A DNA stretch of 64,000 bases from Luteitalea sp. TBR-22 (GCF_016865485.1 NZ_AP024452.1:3556501-3620500), one strand, 5' to 3'; counted from the first letter of the stretch, positions 1 to 9,100 are shown. The notes: generated by a model from the sequence alone, not told the origin. Program-made: numbers and translations.

Positions 1-562
1 ACTCCTCGGTCGCCCCGTCGGCCACGTACTCCTCCCGCAGGTCGACGCGGGCCGCCATGGTGTCCTGCCCGAAGGCCCGCCGGAACACGAGGTGGGTCTG
101 CTCGCGCGCCGTGAACTCCTCGGCGACGTGCGCGTTGGTCACCACCAGGTGCTCGGCGACGATCCATGCCGTGCCCGCCTGGTGCAGGCGCGGATGGCCG
201 GTCAGCTCGATGCGCCCGACGCTGGCCAGCCGTGACTCGAACCGCGCCCGCGTGGCCTCGAGCCGGCGACGCAACTCCGGCGATTCCGGCAGCTGGATGC
301 GATTGCGCTGGACGAGCATCGCAGGGCGGCCATGCGCCACCACGACCGCCTCCACCTGGATCTGGCCGTCGAGTTCCTCCGCGTTGCGGGCTTCCGCCGG
401 CCAGCCGGGCTCGCCCTCGACGAAGGTGCGCACCGACGCCATGCTCACGCCGATGCGGGCAGCCGGCACGGGTCGCTCGTTCCGCCCCGCCATGGCGAGG
501 AGTTCGTGTGCGATGGGTTGGTCGGCCAGCAGCACGGCGCGCGCACGTTCGCGAAGGGACAT
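1..562 (-). CDS. Trypsin-like serine protease, N-terminal part (cut by window edge)
   Basis: The reading frame opens with ATG at 562 and runs off the left edge after 187 codons. Residues 129-151 read AGTAWIVAEHLVVTNAHVAE, the typical entry of a chymotrypsin-fold (S1/S46-like) protease, and the TNAH motif supplies the catalytic His (H145). The catalytic Asp and Ser would lie outside the window. About 120 residues precede the protease domain; they start MSLRERARAV, contain no signal peptide and match no domain I recognise, so a cytoplasmic protease or effector-type protein is more likely than a DegP-type periplasmic one. The downstream gene is unknown. Confidence 0.75.
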   Translation of the reverse strand, partial: MSLRERARAVLLADQPIAHELLAMAGRNERPVPAARIGVSMASVRTFVEGEPGWPAEARNAEELDGQIQVEAVVVAHGRPAMLVQRNRIQLPESPELRRRLEATRARFESRLASVGRIELTGHPRLHQAGTAWIVAEHLVVTNAHVAEEFTAREQTHLVFRRAFGQDTMAARVDLREEYVADGATEE

Positions 563-627
563 GCCCCTAGAACGCCCGCGCCGCCCGCCGCGCACAGCGT
601 GGCCGACAGACAGCCGCCGGCCCCGCC

Positions 628-1416
628 TCAGTCGATCGCCACGTCGACCAGCAGCAGGGCGTCCGCGTCGGCCCCGTAGGGTCCCTGCAGCACCGACGTC
701 CCGCTCGGCGCGACGACCAGGGAGCAGCCGATGCACGCGTGCCCCGCCCACGCCCCTGCGGTGATCGGCCCGACGTTGCTCGCCCCGGCGACCCACACAT
801 GCTCGTCGCGCGCGACCGCGCCGTAGCACCGACGCCACAGCTCGCCGTACGGCGTCGCGGCGTTGTCGTGGTCGGGCGGCACGGCCCACGCGCACGGCGA
901 CAGCAGGAGGCGCGCGCCCATGCGGGCCAGCGTGCGGCTGATCACCTCGCCCTCGGCGAAGGCGTCGGCGCAGATCAGCAGGCCGAGGCGTCCCCACGGT
1001 GACTCGGTCACGCCGAGGCGGTCGCCGCGGGCGTAGGTGCCGGCGGCGATGTCGAGCTCGTTGATCTTGCGATGGTGCAGGCGAACGACGCCGGTGTCGT
1101 CGATGAGCACGGCCGCGTTGTAGACAGCGGCCTCGGCCCGCTCGACGATGCCAGAGCAGACCCAGACGCCGGCGCGGCGCGCGGCGGCGCGGAAGGCGGC
1201 GCAGGTCGGGCCGTCGGGGATGGCGTCGGCGAGGCGGGCCGAATCGGGCGCCATCCAGCCGAGAGGCAATGCCTCAGGGAGCAGGACGAGGTCGGCGCCG
1301 GCCGCGGCGGCCTCGTCGATGCGCGCGAGTGCGCGGGCGAGTGTCGCTTCACGCTCGCCGGGCACGATGCGCAGTTGCGCGAGGGCGAGGCGCAGGTGTG
1401 TGGGCCGGGACGTCAC
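628..1416 (-). CDS. Carbon-nitrogen hydrolase (nitrilase family)
   Basis: A 262-residue cytoplasmic protein of normal length for single-domain nitrilase-superfamily amidases. The Glu-Lys-Cys triad is visible: E48 in LLPEAL, K117 in HHRKINELDIAAG and C149 in LLICADAF. These enzymes hydrolyse non-peptide C-N bonds of amides, carbamoyl compounds or nitriles through a thioimidate/acyl-cysteine intermediate; the substrate cannot be told from sequence. The start is GTG at 1416, six nt after a -10-like TACCCT, so the transcript is probably leaderless. The gene is transcribed away from tRNA-Glu. It could equally be an omega-amidase or N-carbamoyl-amino-acid amidase-like enzyme. Confidence 0.88.
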   Translation of the reverse strand: MTSRPTHLRLALAQLRIVPGEREATLARALARIDEAAAAGADLVLLPEALPLGWMAPDSARLADAIPDGPTCAAFRAAARRAGVWVCSGIVERAEAAVYNAAVLIDDTGVVRLHHRKINELDIAAGTYARGDRLGVTESPWGRLGLLICADAFAEGEVISRTLARMGARLLLSPCAWAVPPDHDNAATPYGELWRRCYGAVARDEHVWVAGASNVGPITAGAWAGHACIGCSLVVAPSGTSVLQGPYGADADALLLVDVAID

Positions 1417-1422
1417 CGAGGC

Positions 1423-1446
1423 AGGGTACCTCGCCTGTGGTACCCT
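1423..1446. promoter_or_regulatory. Symmetric dyad with divergent -10 boxes
   Basis: AGGGTACC (1423-1430) and GGTACCCT (1439-1446) are perfect inverted repeats separated by 8 nt. Read in either direction the dyad ends in GGTACCCT, matching the GGTANNNT -10 box seen before many genes in this window. On the minus strand it lies 6 nt before the nitrilase GTG; on the plus strand it lies 50 nt before tRNA-Glu. It may be a bidirectional promoter, an operator, or both. Confidence 0.45.
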
Positions 1447-1496
1447 TGGGGGTCGGCCGGCCCTCCCGGGCCCGTGCCCTCAGCAGCACCCCCTCC

Positions 1497-1572
1497 GTCC
1501 CCATCGTCCAGAGGCCCAGGACGCGGCCCTTTCAAGGCTGAAACGCGGGTTCGAATCCCGCTGGGGACGCCA
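1497..1572 (+). tRNA. tRNA-Glu (anticodon TTC)
   Basis: A 76-nt cloverleaf including the encoded CCA. The acceptor GTCCCC pairs with GGGGAC, the anticodon loop is CTTTCAA (TTC) on a CGGCC/GGCTG stem, and the T arm is GCGGG-TTCGAAT-CCCGC. The close match to bacterial tRNA-Glu, including the D-arm run GTCCAGAGGCCCAGGAC, makes the identity secure. Confidence 0.97.
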
Positions 1573-1631
1573 ACTCCCTTCGGGCCGCTCCTGTCACACG
1601 AGTGACGGATCATTCCGACGACAGGCGTGAC

Positions 1632-1766
1632 ATGGCCGCCCCACAGGGGTTGGCGATGCGCTCGCGAGTCCCCCGGAGCGTGATCACCCCGGGCTCTCTA
1701 CAGACGTCCGTCGGCTGGTTCACGCTCACCACCGACGACGAGTTCCGCGACTTGCGCGCGAAGTAG
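1632..1766 (+). CDS. Possible 44-residue ORF, unknown
   Basis: ATG at 1632 opens 44 codons ending at TAG 1766, just short of the convergent small basic gene. The C-terminal half (VGWFTLTTDDEFRDLRAK) looks protein-like, but the N-terminal half has no homology I recognise and there is no clear ribosome-binding site or -10 box. It may be a remnant of a longer gene or chance coding. Confidence 0.2.
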   Translation: MAAPQGLAMRSRVPRSVITPGSLQTSVGWFTLTTDDEFRDLRAK

Positions 1767-1771
1767 CGCGC

Positions 1772-2002
1772 TTACCGCTTCTTCGCGGCCCGCTTGGTGA
1801 CCCGCGGCTGATCGCCCTGATCGCCGTATCCGGGCTTGACGGCTTTCTTCGCCACCCGCCGCCGGTCCGCCGCCAACGACTGCCCCAGGTCGTCCGACTC
1901 CTTGAAGGTGCCCTCGGCGCTGCGCTTGACCAGCCGCTTGTCCCGGCCGGTATCGATGAGCGTGCGCTTGGTGGATGCGCGCTTGGTCGTCTTCTTCGCC
2001 AT
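1772..2002 (-). CDS. Small basic conserved hypothetical protein
   Basis: A 76-residue Lys/Arg-rich protein starting MAKKTTKRASTKRTLIDTG and ending in KKR. The central FKESDDLGQSLAADRRR is the recognisable core of a small conserved bacterial family of unknown function; the basic tails suggest nucleic-acid binding, which is inference. A GTG three codons upstream (2011) is also in frame, but it falls inside the -10-like box TAGAGT (complement of 2010-2015). ATG 2002, seven nt after that box, is therefore the better start. No partner gene is evident. Confidence 0.7.
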   Translation of the reverse strand: MAKKTTKRASTKRTLIDTGRDKRLVKRSAEGTFKESDDLGQSLAADRRRVAKKAVKPGYGDQGDQPRVTKRAAKKR

Positions 2003-2009
2003 GACGCGC

Positions 2010-2015
2010 ACTCTA
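2010..2015 (-). promoter_or_regulatory. -10 box TAGAGT, probable leaderless promoter
   Basis: GGTAGAGT on the minus strand ends 7 nt before ATG 2002. The usual spacing from a -10 box to the start of transcription would put the first transcribed base at or next to the start codon. Confidence 0.45.
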
Positions 2016-2205
2016 CCCCGAACCTGGCATGCCCGAATCTCGACTGGACGTCCGTTGCTACAGGTGCAACCAGATCCGCGCCGGCATCCTGAAGTGCCGC
2101 ACGAGTCGATTCGCGGTGTCGGCCATCACCGACCGCGTCCCGAGGCACCCGTCGCGTGGCGCCTGGCCAGCACAGGCGTATAGTGCTTCCAGAGGGGGTG
2201 TCCCC

Positions 2206-3042
2206 ATGGACGCACCGACGAACGAGACGCCTGCCGTCGCGTTCGAGCACGTGGCACTCGCGTTCGACGACGTCGAGGTCCTCCGCGACGTGAGCTTCTC
2301 GATCCCCGACGGCCACATGGCCATCCTCATGGGGCCGAGCGGGGGTGGCAAGTCCCTCATCCTGAAGCTGATTCTCGGCCTCGTCCGCCCCGATTCCGGC
2401 GTGATTCGCATCCATGGCGTGCGCATCGACGACATGCCCGAGCGCCGGCTCATGACGGTGCGCGACGACATCGGCATGCTGTTCCAGGAAGGCGCCCTGT
2501 TCGACTCCCTCACCGTCGGCGAGAACGTCGGCTTCAAGCTCGAGGACGAACATCGGATGCCGGCGGCGGAGATCCAGGCGCGCGTCGACGCGATGCTGAC
2601 CGCCACTGGCTTGCGGGAGTTCATCGACCGTAGCCCGGCGGAGCTCTCGGGCGGCCAGCGCCGCCGCGTCGCCGTGGCGCGGGCCATGGCCGCCCAGCCG
2701 CGCCTGCTCCTCCTCGACGAACCCACCTCGGGCCTCGACCCGATTACGGCCAAGACCGTCGATGCCGCCATCCTCGCGCTCCGCGACGTCGAGCACGTCA
2801 CGATGATCCTCGTCACCCACCAGCTGGAGGATGCCTTCTACCTCGCCGGCCACGAAGCCGTCGCGACGCCCGGCGGCATGGCGATCGTCGCCGCGCCGCA
2901 CCGCAGCGCCAAGGAGGTGACCTTCCTCGTCCTCGACGGTGGCGTGATCACCTTCGACGGCAGCATCGACGCCATCCTGGCCTCAGACGATGCGTACATC
3001 AGCCGGAGCCTGGCCGGCTGGGTGCCGCCGCTGCACGCCTGA
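2206..3042 (+). CDS. ABC transporter ATP-binding protein, MlaF-like
   Basis: A 278-residue ATPase with every catalytic motif: Walker A GPSGGGKS (43-50), Q-loop Q94, signature LSGGQ (147-151), Walker B LLLLDEP (167-173) and switch His H205 (VTHQ). The stretch FQEGALFDSLTVGENV is characteristic of MlaF-type subunits that power inter-membrane phospholipid transport with the permease MlaE and substrate-binding MlaD. Neither partner is encoded nearby, so the ATPase is an orphan here. ATG 2206 is chosen because AGAGGGGG lies 9 nt upstream; an in-frame extension to 2029 has low-quality sequence. TATAGT at 2179-2184 may be its -10 box. Confidence 0.85.
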   Translation: MDAPTNETPAVAFEHVALAFDDVEVLRDVSFSIPDGHMAILMGPSGGGKSLILKLILGLVRPDSGVIRIHGVRIDDMPERRLMTVRDDIGMLFQEGALFDSLTVGENVGFKLEDEHRMPAAEIQARVDAMLTATGLREFIDRSPAELSGGQRRRVAVARAMAAQPRLLLLDEPTSGLDPITAKTVDAAILALRDVEHVTMILVTHQLEDAFYLAGHEAVATPGGMAIVAAPHRSAKEVTFLVLDGGVITFDGSIDAILASDDAYISRSLAGWVPPLHA

Positions 3043-3054
3043 CCCGCCGCCTGC

Positions 3055-3060
3055 TAGGAT
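3055..3060 (+). promoter_or_regulatory. Extended -10 box TGCTAGGAT, probable leaderless promoter
   Basis: TAGGAT preceded by TGC ends 9 nt before ATG 3070 of the SDR gene, and no Shine-Dalgarno sequence lies between. The same TGCTAGGAT occurs upstream of purA. Confidence 0.45.
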
Positions 3061-3069
3061 CGCGAGCCG

Positions 3070-3843
3070 ATGGAGACCTTCGTGACCGACCTGCGTGATC
3101 GCGTCGTCCTGATCACCGGCGCATCGACCGGCATCGGCGCCGCGGCCGCGCTCGCCTTCGCGCGCGCCGGCAGCCGGCTGGCCCTTCACTACAACGCCAG
3201 CGAGGACGCCGCCCGCAGGGTCGCGCAGGACGCAGAGTCCCTCGGCGCGCCGGTGCTGCTCACGCAGGGCGACCTCGGCGGCACCGACGCCGTGCCGCGC
3301 ATCGTCGCCGAGACGATGGCCCGCTACGGCCGCATCGACGTGCTCGTCAACAACGCCGGCGGGATGCTCGGGCGGCGCGGCATCGCCGAGTACACCGCGG
3401 CGCACCTGCAGCAGGTCCTCGCCCTCAACGTCACGCAGGTCGTGATGCTGGTGCACGAGGTCGTGCCGATCATGCGTGCGCAGGGGCGCGGCAACATCAT
3501 CAACGTGACCTCGATTGCCGCACGCACCGGTGGGGCCGGCGGCGCCGTGCTGTACGCCGGCGCCAAGGGCTTCATCTCGACGGTCACGCACGGGTGGGCG
3601 CGCGAGCTCGCGCCCGACAACATCAGGGTCAACGCCGTGTCGCCCGGCGTGGTGACCACGCCGTTCCACGAGCGCTACTCGACGCCCGCGCAGCTCGAGG
3701 CGATGCGCGCCAGCATCCCGGTCGGCCGCCTCGGCACGGCCGAGGAATGCGCCGGCACGTTCCTGTACCTGGCGTCCGATCAGGCCTCGGGCTACGTGAC
3801 CGGCCAGGTCGTCGAGGTCAACGGCGGCCAGTACATGCCGTAG
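3070..3843 (+). CDS. SDR-family oxidoreductase (FabG-like)
   Basis: A 257-residue classical short-chain dehydrogenase/reductase, cytoplasmic, NAD(P)H-dependent. It has the glycine motif TGASTGIG (16-23), NNAG (94-97) and catalytic Ser148-Tyr162-Lys166 (SIA...YAGAK). The C-terminal VTGQVVEVNGGQ is typical of 3-oxoacyl-reductase/glucose-dehydrogenase-like members, but the substrate is not inferable. It follows the MlaF-like gene by 27 nt, yet has its own -10 box, so co-transcription is possible rather than certain. Confidence 0.9.
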   Translation: METFVTDLRDRVVLITGASTGIGAAAALAFARAGSRLALHYNASEDAARRVAQDAESLGAPVLLTQGDLGGTDAVPRIVAETMARYGRIDVLVNNAGGMLGRRGIAEYTAAHLQQVLALNVTQVVMLVHEVVPIMRAQGRGNIINVTSIAARTGGAGGAVLYAGAKGFISTVTHGWARELAPDNIRVNAVSPGVVTTPFHERYSTPAQLEAMRASIPVGRLGTAEECAGTFLYLASDQASGYVTGQVVEVNGGQYMP

Positions 3844-3864
3844 GCGCCCTGTCACCCGTCACGC

Positions 3865-4101
3865 ATGCCGCCGACCGTGATCCTCCTGACGCGCCCCGGG
3901 TGCGCCGACACCGTGCCGCTGCGGGCGCGACTCGGCGCCGCCCTCGCCGATGCCGCCCTCGTCGGCGGCTACGAGGAGGTCGACACCACCAGGCTCGACG
4001 CGCAGGACCCGCGTCGCGGCTACCCCACGCCGACGATCCTGGTGGATGGGCACGACCTGTTCGACATGCCTCCGCCCCCGGCCGGTCAACCGCCGACCTG
4101 A
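3865..4101 (+). CDS. Small glutaredoxin/thioredoxin-like protein
   Basis: A 78-residue protein with an N-terminal beta-strand followed by RPGCADT (10-16), then GYPTPTILVDGHDLF, a cis-Pro region like that of thioredoxin-fold proteins. Only one cysteine (C13) is present where glutaredoxins have CxxC, so a monothiol redox, metal-binding or purely structural role is possible. ATG 3865 is 21 nt after the SDR stop, suggesting the same transcript. Confidence 0.6.
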   Translation: MPPTVILLTRPGCADTVPLRARLGAALADAALVGGYEEVDTTRLDAQDPRRGYPTPTILVDGHDLFDMPPPPAGQPPT

Positions 4102-4276
4102 CGGGTCTACCCGGGCGGAGTTCCGTCCAGGCACAGGCTTGCGACGCGGCTGCGCGCCCTCGCACAGGTCCCCTGACCCGATCGGTCGCGTGGGCGAGGC
4201 CTTACGCGATCACCATGCGCGCCACCCCGACCTGACATACAATCCCGCCCTGACCTCCGAAGGGATTGGCAGACGC

Positions 4277-5431
4277 ATGTCCAAGTGGTCCGACCGGACG
4301 TTCCTCGACGGCCTGCGCCAGGCCGGCGACCCGCTGGCCGACGCCGCGGTCGCCCGGCTGCGCGACGAAGGCGGCGCGGGCGCGGTAGGGCGCGCCTTCC
4401 GGCACCTGCAGGGCAATGCCACCCCCCTGCCCGCCGACGCGCCCGAAGCGCTGCACGCGTTCATGCGCGATGCCGGCGGCCTGCCGCCCTGGGTGCAGCC
4501 GTCGCGGCTGCAGCACGGCTCCAGCGCGTTCCTGAAGAACGCCCTCCCGTCGGTGGTGGTGCTCCTCGCGTCGAGCCTGCCGCGCGGCTACGCGGCGCCG
4601 TGCCTGACGCACATCCTGTCGATCTCGCGCAACCTCGAACGGCACCCGTACGAGCGGCTGATGGGCGTCGTGCAACTGCTGGTCAACGTCTCCGACCACC
4701 GCGCGTTCCTCGACGGCGGCAGCGCCATCGTGACGGCCAAGAAGCTGCGGCTGCTGCACGCGGGCATCCGGGTCCTGGCCGACCAGTATCGCCCGCACTT
4801 CCGCGCCAGCTACGGCGTGCCGGTCAACCACGAGGACATGCTCGCCACGATCATGGCGTTCTCGTACCTGCTGGTGGTCGGCATCCGACGCCTCGGCCTG
4901 CCGCTGGCCGACCAGGAGGCGGAGGACCTGTACTACCTGTGGCGGGTGTTCGCCGTGCTGATGGGGATCCACCCGCCGGGCGACCCGCACGACGACAGCC
5001 TCGTGCCGGCCACGCTCACCGAGGCGGCGGAGTTCTACGCCGCCTACGTGGCGCGCAACAACACCGCGCCCGAGGCCAACCCCTACGGCGTCACGCTGGC
5101 CGAGGACAACCTCGCGATGATGGAGCGGCTGCTGCCGCCGGTGGCTCGCCTGTGCGGCCTCGGGTTCGCTCCGCACTTGTGCATGACCGAGCTGATGTCG
5201 CCCGAGGAACTCGCCCGTGTCGGCTTCGGGCCGCTGCACGGCCACCGGCTGCTGAAGGCGATCCTGACGTGGGTCCTGCGCGCGGGACAGTGGACCGGCC
5301 ACCACGACGCCTTCGCCGCACACCTCGCCCAACTCGTGTTGCAGGGCATGGTGGAGGTCGACCGCCGCGGCGAGGTCGAGTTCTCCGTGCCCTTCGATCG
5401 GTTCGACCTGCAGGGCTCAGCGTTCAGATAG
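4277..5431 (+). CDS. DUF2236 oxygenase (MpaB / rubber-oxygenase-like)
   Basis: A 384-residue all-helical protein of the DUF2236 family, which includes the fungal oxygenase MpaB and the haem b-dependent latex-clearing protein Lcp. The core KKLRLLHAGIRVL (155-167) carries the conserved His (H161, a candidate haem ligand), followed by VNHEDMLATIMAFSY and LYYLWRVFAVLMGI, all diagnostic segments. No signal peptide is seen, unlike secreted Lcp. ATG 4277 is preferred to longer in-frame starts because homology begins there; TACAAT at 4238-4243 is a plausible -10. The next gene, 44 nt on, is a Pyr4-like membrane protein, so oxidation of a terpenoid or lipid is a reasonable but unproven guess. Confidence 0.8.
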   Translation: MSKWSDRTFLDGLRQAGDPLADAAVARLRDEGGAGAVGRAFRHLQGNATPLPADAPEALHAFMRDAGGLPPWVQPSRLQHGSSAFLKNALPSVVVLLASSLPRGYAAPCLTHILSISRNLERHPYERLMGVVQLLVNVSDHRAFLDGGSAIVTAKKLRLLHAGIRVLADQYRPHFRASYGVPVNHEDMLATIMAFSYLLVVGIRRLGLPLADQEAEDLYYLWRVFAVLMGIHPPGDPHDDSLVPATLTEAAEFYAAYVARNNTAPEANPYGVTLAEDNLAMMERLLPPVARLCGLGFAPHLCMTELMSPEELARVGFGPLHGHRLLKAILTWVLRAGQWTGHHDAFAAHLAQLVLQGMVEVDRRGEVEFSVPFDRFDLQGSAFR

Positions 5432-5475
5432 CGCCAGCCGCGGAGCGCTGGCCTCACCACCACGGAAGGGACCCG

Positions 5476-6186
5476 ATGACCGCCATCGTCTGGATCAACT
5501 GGCAGGACTACACCGGCACCGAGCTGTTCTTCTACGGCATGGGCTGCCTGCTGTGGGTGATCGCCTACGCGATCTACATCCGCAACATCTTCGTCCTGAA
5601 GTATGTCGAGATGCCGGTCTTCGCCGGTTGTTGCGACGTCGCGTGGGAGTTCGTGTGGAGCTTCCTGGCGCAGAACGACCTGGGCATGCTGTTCCAGGGC
5701 GCCAACTACGTGTGGTTCTTCCTCGATGCCGGCCTGATCTTCAGTTACGGCGTGCTCTTCCTCGGCGCCAAGCAGCTGACGGTGCCGCAGCTGACGCCGC
5801 GCAGCGTGTTCATCCCGATGTGCCTGGCCATCGCCGTGGCCGCGGGAGCGGCCACCTACTTCCTGCACCACCAGGGCCTCGACAACTCGGTCGGCGGACG
5901 GTCGGCCTACCTGATCCAGCTGTCGATCTCGTTCCTCTACGTGCCGCTGATGCTGCGGCAGCCGACCCTCGAGAACTTCTCCTGGAACGCCAACTGGCTG
6001 CGCGCCGCGGGCTCGGCGCTCGTCGTGGTGTTCTTCTTCATCCACTTCCCCGACGACTGGTTCCTGCTGACGATCGGCTGCACGTCGGCCGTCGTCGACG
6101 GCGTGTTCCTGTACCTGTACAAGCAGAAGGAACGCCGACTGGCGGCGGGGGTCGTACCGGCGGCGGTGAGCGCCGTCCCGGCGTGA
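5476..6186 (+). CDS. Seven-helix protein resembling Pyr4/PaxB terpene cyclases
   Basis: A 236-residue integral membrane protein with about seven hydrophobic helices. MPVFAGCCDVAWEFVWSF (46-63) matches the MP..A.CCN.AWE motif of the Pyr4/PaxB transmembrane terpene cyclase family, whose Glu is essential; here it is E58. FFLDAGLIFSYG (81-92) follows at the expected place, and the last helix carries VVDGVFLYLY with D208 where Pyr4-type enzymes have a second essential Asp. GAAGGGAC lies 6 nt before ATG 5476, a reasonable Shine-Dalgarno site. It follows the DUF2236 oxygenase and is probably co-transcribed. No prenyltransferase is nearby. Alternative: an uncharacterised membrane protein sharing only the fold. 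Confidence 0.6.
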   Translation: MTAIVWINWQDYTGTELFFYGMGCLLWVIAYAIYIRNIFVLKYVEMPVFAGCCDVAWEFVWSFLAQNDLGMLFQGANYVWFFLDAGLIFSYGVLFLGAKQLTVPQLTPRSVFIPMCLAIAVAAGAATYFLHHQGLDNSVGGRSAYLIQLSISFLYVPLMLRQPTLENFSWNANWLRAAGSALVVVFFFIHFPDDWFLLTIGCTSAVVDGVFLYLYKQKERRLAAGVVPAAVSAVPA

Positions 6187-6195
6187 ACTGAGGGT

Positions 6196-9100
6196 TCAGA
6201 CCAGGGCCTGGGCGGCCACGACGTCGGCGCCGCCAGCCTCTCCCCACGCGTCGACGAGCGGCCGCAGCAGGGCGGCCGCCTCTGCCGAGCGCCCGTCGGC
6301 GCCGAGCAGGCGTGCCAGGTCGATGGCGGCCCGCAGTTCGAACGTCCGGGCCCGCTGCGCGCGCGCCACCTCGATCGCCCGCTGGCAGGCCTCGACACAC
6401 GCCGCCGTGTCGCGGCCCTCGGCCGCGCGCACGCGTCCGTCGAGTCGGTGCAGTTCGGCCTCCCAGTAGCGCTCGCCCTCGTCCTCGGTGACCGCGAACG
6501 CCTCGGACAGGAAGGCCCTTGCCCGCTCGACCCGCCCCTGCCGGAGGCTCGCGTCGGCCATCCAGGCGAGGTAGCGGCTGCACTGCAGGGAGCTGGCGTA
6601 GGCGTTCCGCATGATGGCGATCGCGGTGGCGCCCTGCTCGATGGCGGCATCGACGTCGGCCGGCGGCTCGGGACCGCGGAGCGCCTGCACCGCCCGGCTG
6701 ATCTGCCAGAACACGGTCCAGTACTGGTAGCCGTGCTCGGTGCTGAGCGCGATGAGCGCCTCGGTGGCGGTCGCCGATCCGGCCGCGTCCTCCATGGACA
6801 GGGCCATCGCCATGCGGTTGACCAGTGCGACCGACTCGGTGAACGGCGATCGCTGCCGCGCCTCCAGCAGGGCGTCTTCCGCCGCCTGGATCGCCCGTGC
6901 CGGCTCGCCGAGCAGCCAGCGGACGTCGGCCAGCAACGACCGTGCGACGGCGCCGATGTCGTAGGCAATCGCGCGGGTGGCAAGGCCGTCGGGCGGGTAG
7001 AGCGACAGCAGCGTCTCGAAGTTGTCGCGTGCCTGCGCGAAATGCCCCAGGAAGAGGTCCGCCGCCGCGCTGGTGTACAGGCCGAGGAGCCGCGCGTCGC
7101 CGTCGCCGTGCGCCACGCCGTACTCGAGGCGCTGCTGCGCCAGCTCGCGGGCGCGCCGGAGCTTGCCGCGGCTCGCGTAGAAGTTCCACAGGCCGAACGC
7201 CAGTTCATGCGGCACGTCGCCGACCTGCGTGACCAGCGCGAGCAGGCGCTCCTGCGTGGCCTCGACCTCGGGCGAGCCCAGGCCGTGCACCATGCCGAGC
7301 GACAGTACCAGCGCGCCACGCGCGCCGATCTCCTTGCGGTCGCGTTCCGCCGTCGGCGGTAGCGCCGCCAACGCGGTGAGGGCCTGCCGCAGGTGGCCGA
7401 TGGCCTCGGCGTGGGCGTAGCGACCCATCGCCGACTGCCCGGCCGCCAGCCAGTGCTCGAAGGCCGGCGCGAAGCGCTCGGCCGACATGTAGTGGTGCGC
7501 GAGCAACTCGTGCGATGCCTCCTCGCCGTTGGTGCGCTGCAGTTCCTCGAGCGCGGCGGCGATGCGGAGGTGAATCTGCTGCCGCTCCCGGCGCAGCAGC
7601 GAGTCGTAGGCGGCGTCGCGCACGAGCGCGTGCTTGAAGGCGTAGCGGGCCGCCACCCCGAAGCCGCGCCGGTGCACGAGTCCCGACTGCACCAGTTGCC
7701 GCAGTTCGCGCTCGAGCTGGTCCGGCGGATGCGCCGATACCGCCGACAACAACGGCAGCGTGAACGCCCGGCCGATGACCGAGGCCAGTTGCGCGACTTC
7801 CTTGGCCGGCCCCAGCCGCGCCAGGCGCGTCGTGAGCGACTCGCGCAATGTCGCCGGCAACTCGCGCCATTCCGCCGAGTCGTGCGACGAGGTGCCCCCT
7901 TCCATCACCGACCGCGTGAGTTCCTCCACGAACAGCGGGACACCGTCGGTGCGCGCCACGATCTGCGCCTGCACCTGCGGCAGCAGCGCGCCGTCGCCGA
8001 CCAGCGCCCGGATCAGGCGCTCGACCTCCTCCTGCGCGAGCGCGCCGAGCGTGACCTGCGTCACCTGCGCCCTCGCCGCCCACGGCACCTCGAGCGTGTT
8101 GGGCCGCAGCGTCATCACGAGCAGCAGCGGCGCCGACTGCGCCTGATCGATCAGGCGGTCCAGCCACGCCAGCGTCGTCGCGTCGAGCCAGTGCAGATCC
8201 TCGATCAGCAGCACCAGCGGCTCGCGCTGCGCCATCTCCAGCACCAGCGCCACGAGCGCGTCGAGCGTCTCCTCGCGCTGCCGCTCCGGCGGCATCGCAC
8301 GCAGCGGCCGGTCGGGTGGTACCGCGATCCCGAGGAGGCCCGCCACGAGCGGCACGGCCTCGCCCAGGCCGTGGTCGTCCAGCAGCCCGACCAGCCGCGC
8401 CGCCGGCGTCGGGCCGGGCGCGGTCGCGAGCAGGCGCTGCAGCCACTGCACCACGGCGTGCATCGGCGTGTTCTGCGTGTAGGGGGTGCCGTGCGTGGCC
8501 ATCCAGCGCAGGGGCGCGTTGCCCTGCGCGGCATCGAGTCGTTCGCGCGTGGCGCGCAGCAGCCTGGACTTGCCGATGCCGGGCTCGCCGGTGATCAGCA
8601 CAGCGTGACCGTGACCGGCCCGGGCGTCCTGCCAGCGTGCCTCGAGCAGCGCGAGCTCGCGCTCGCGGCCGACGATCGGCGACAGGTCGAACACCGCGTC
8701 GTCGCCGCCGTCCTGGCCGTCGCGCATCCGCCAGGCGGCGATGCCGACCCCTGACCCCGATCCGTGGGCCAGCGACGGCAACGGTTCGGCCACCACGCCG
8801 CGGTGCACCAGCGATCGGGTGGCGCCGCTCACGACCACGGCGCCGGGCGCCGCCGAGGCGAGCAGGCGCAACGCGACGTCCAGCGTTGCTCCGAGGACCA
8901 CGGGTTCCGGTGCCCCGGGGCTCGTCGTGACGACCGCCGTGCCGGTGTGGATGCCGACACGCAGGGCCGGCACCACCCGCCCGAGGCCGGGGACGGCGGC
9001 CAGCTGTGCCTCCACTTCCCCAACCAGGTCGAGCCCCGTGCGCACGGCCCGCCACGCGTCGTCCTCGTGCGCCTGCGGATAACCGAAGTACACCAGCAAC

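Noticed and set aside
2029-2205. In-frame extension of the MlaF-like gene to 2029
   Set aside because: Cys/Arg-rich non-conserved sequence with a -10-like box and Shine-Dalgarno site inside it; ATG 2206 fits the family.
4277-6186. A full terpenoid biosynthetic cluster
   Set aside because: No prenyltransferase, synthase or transporter of that type lies nearby; only the two-gene link can be supported.
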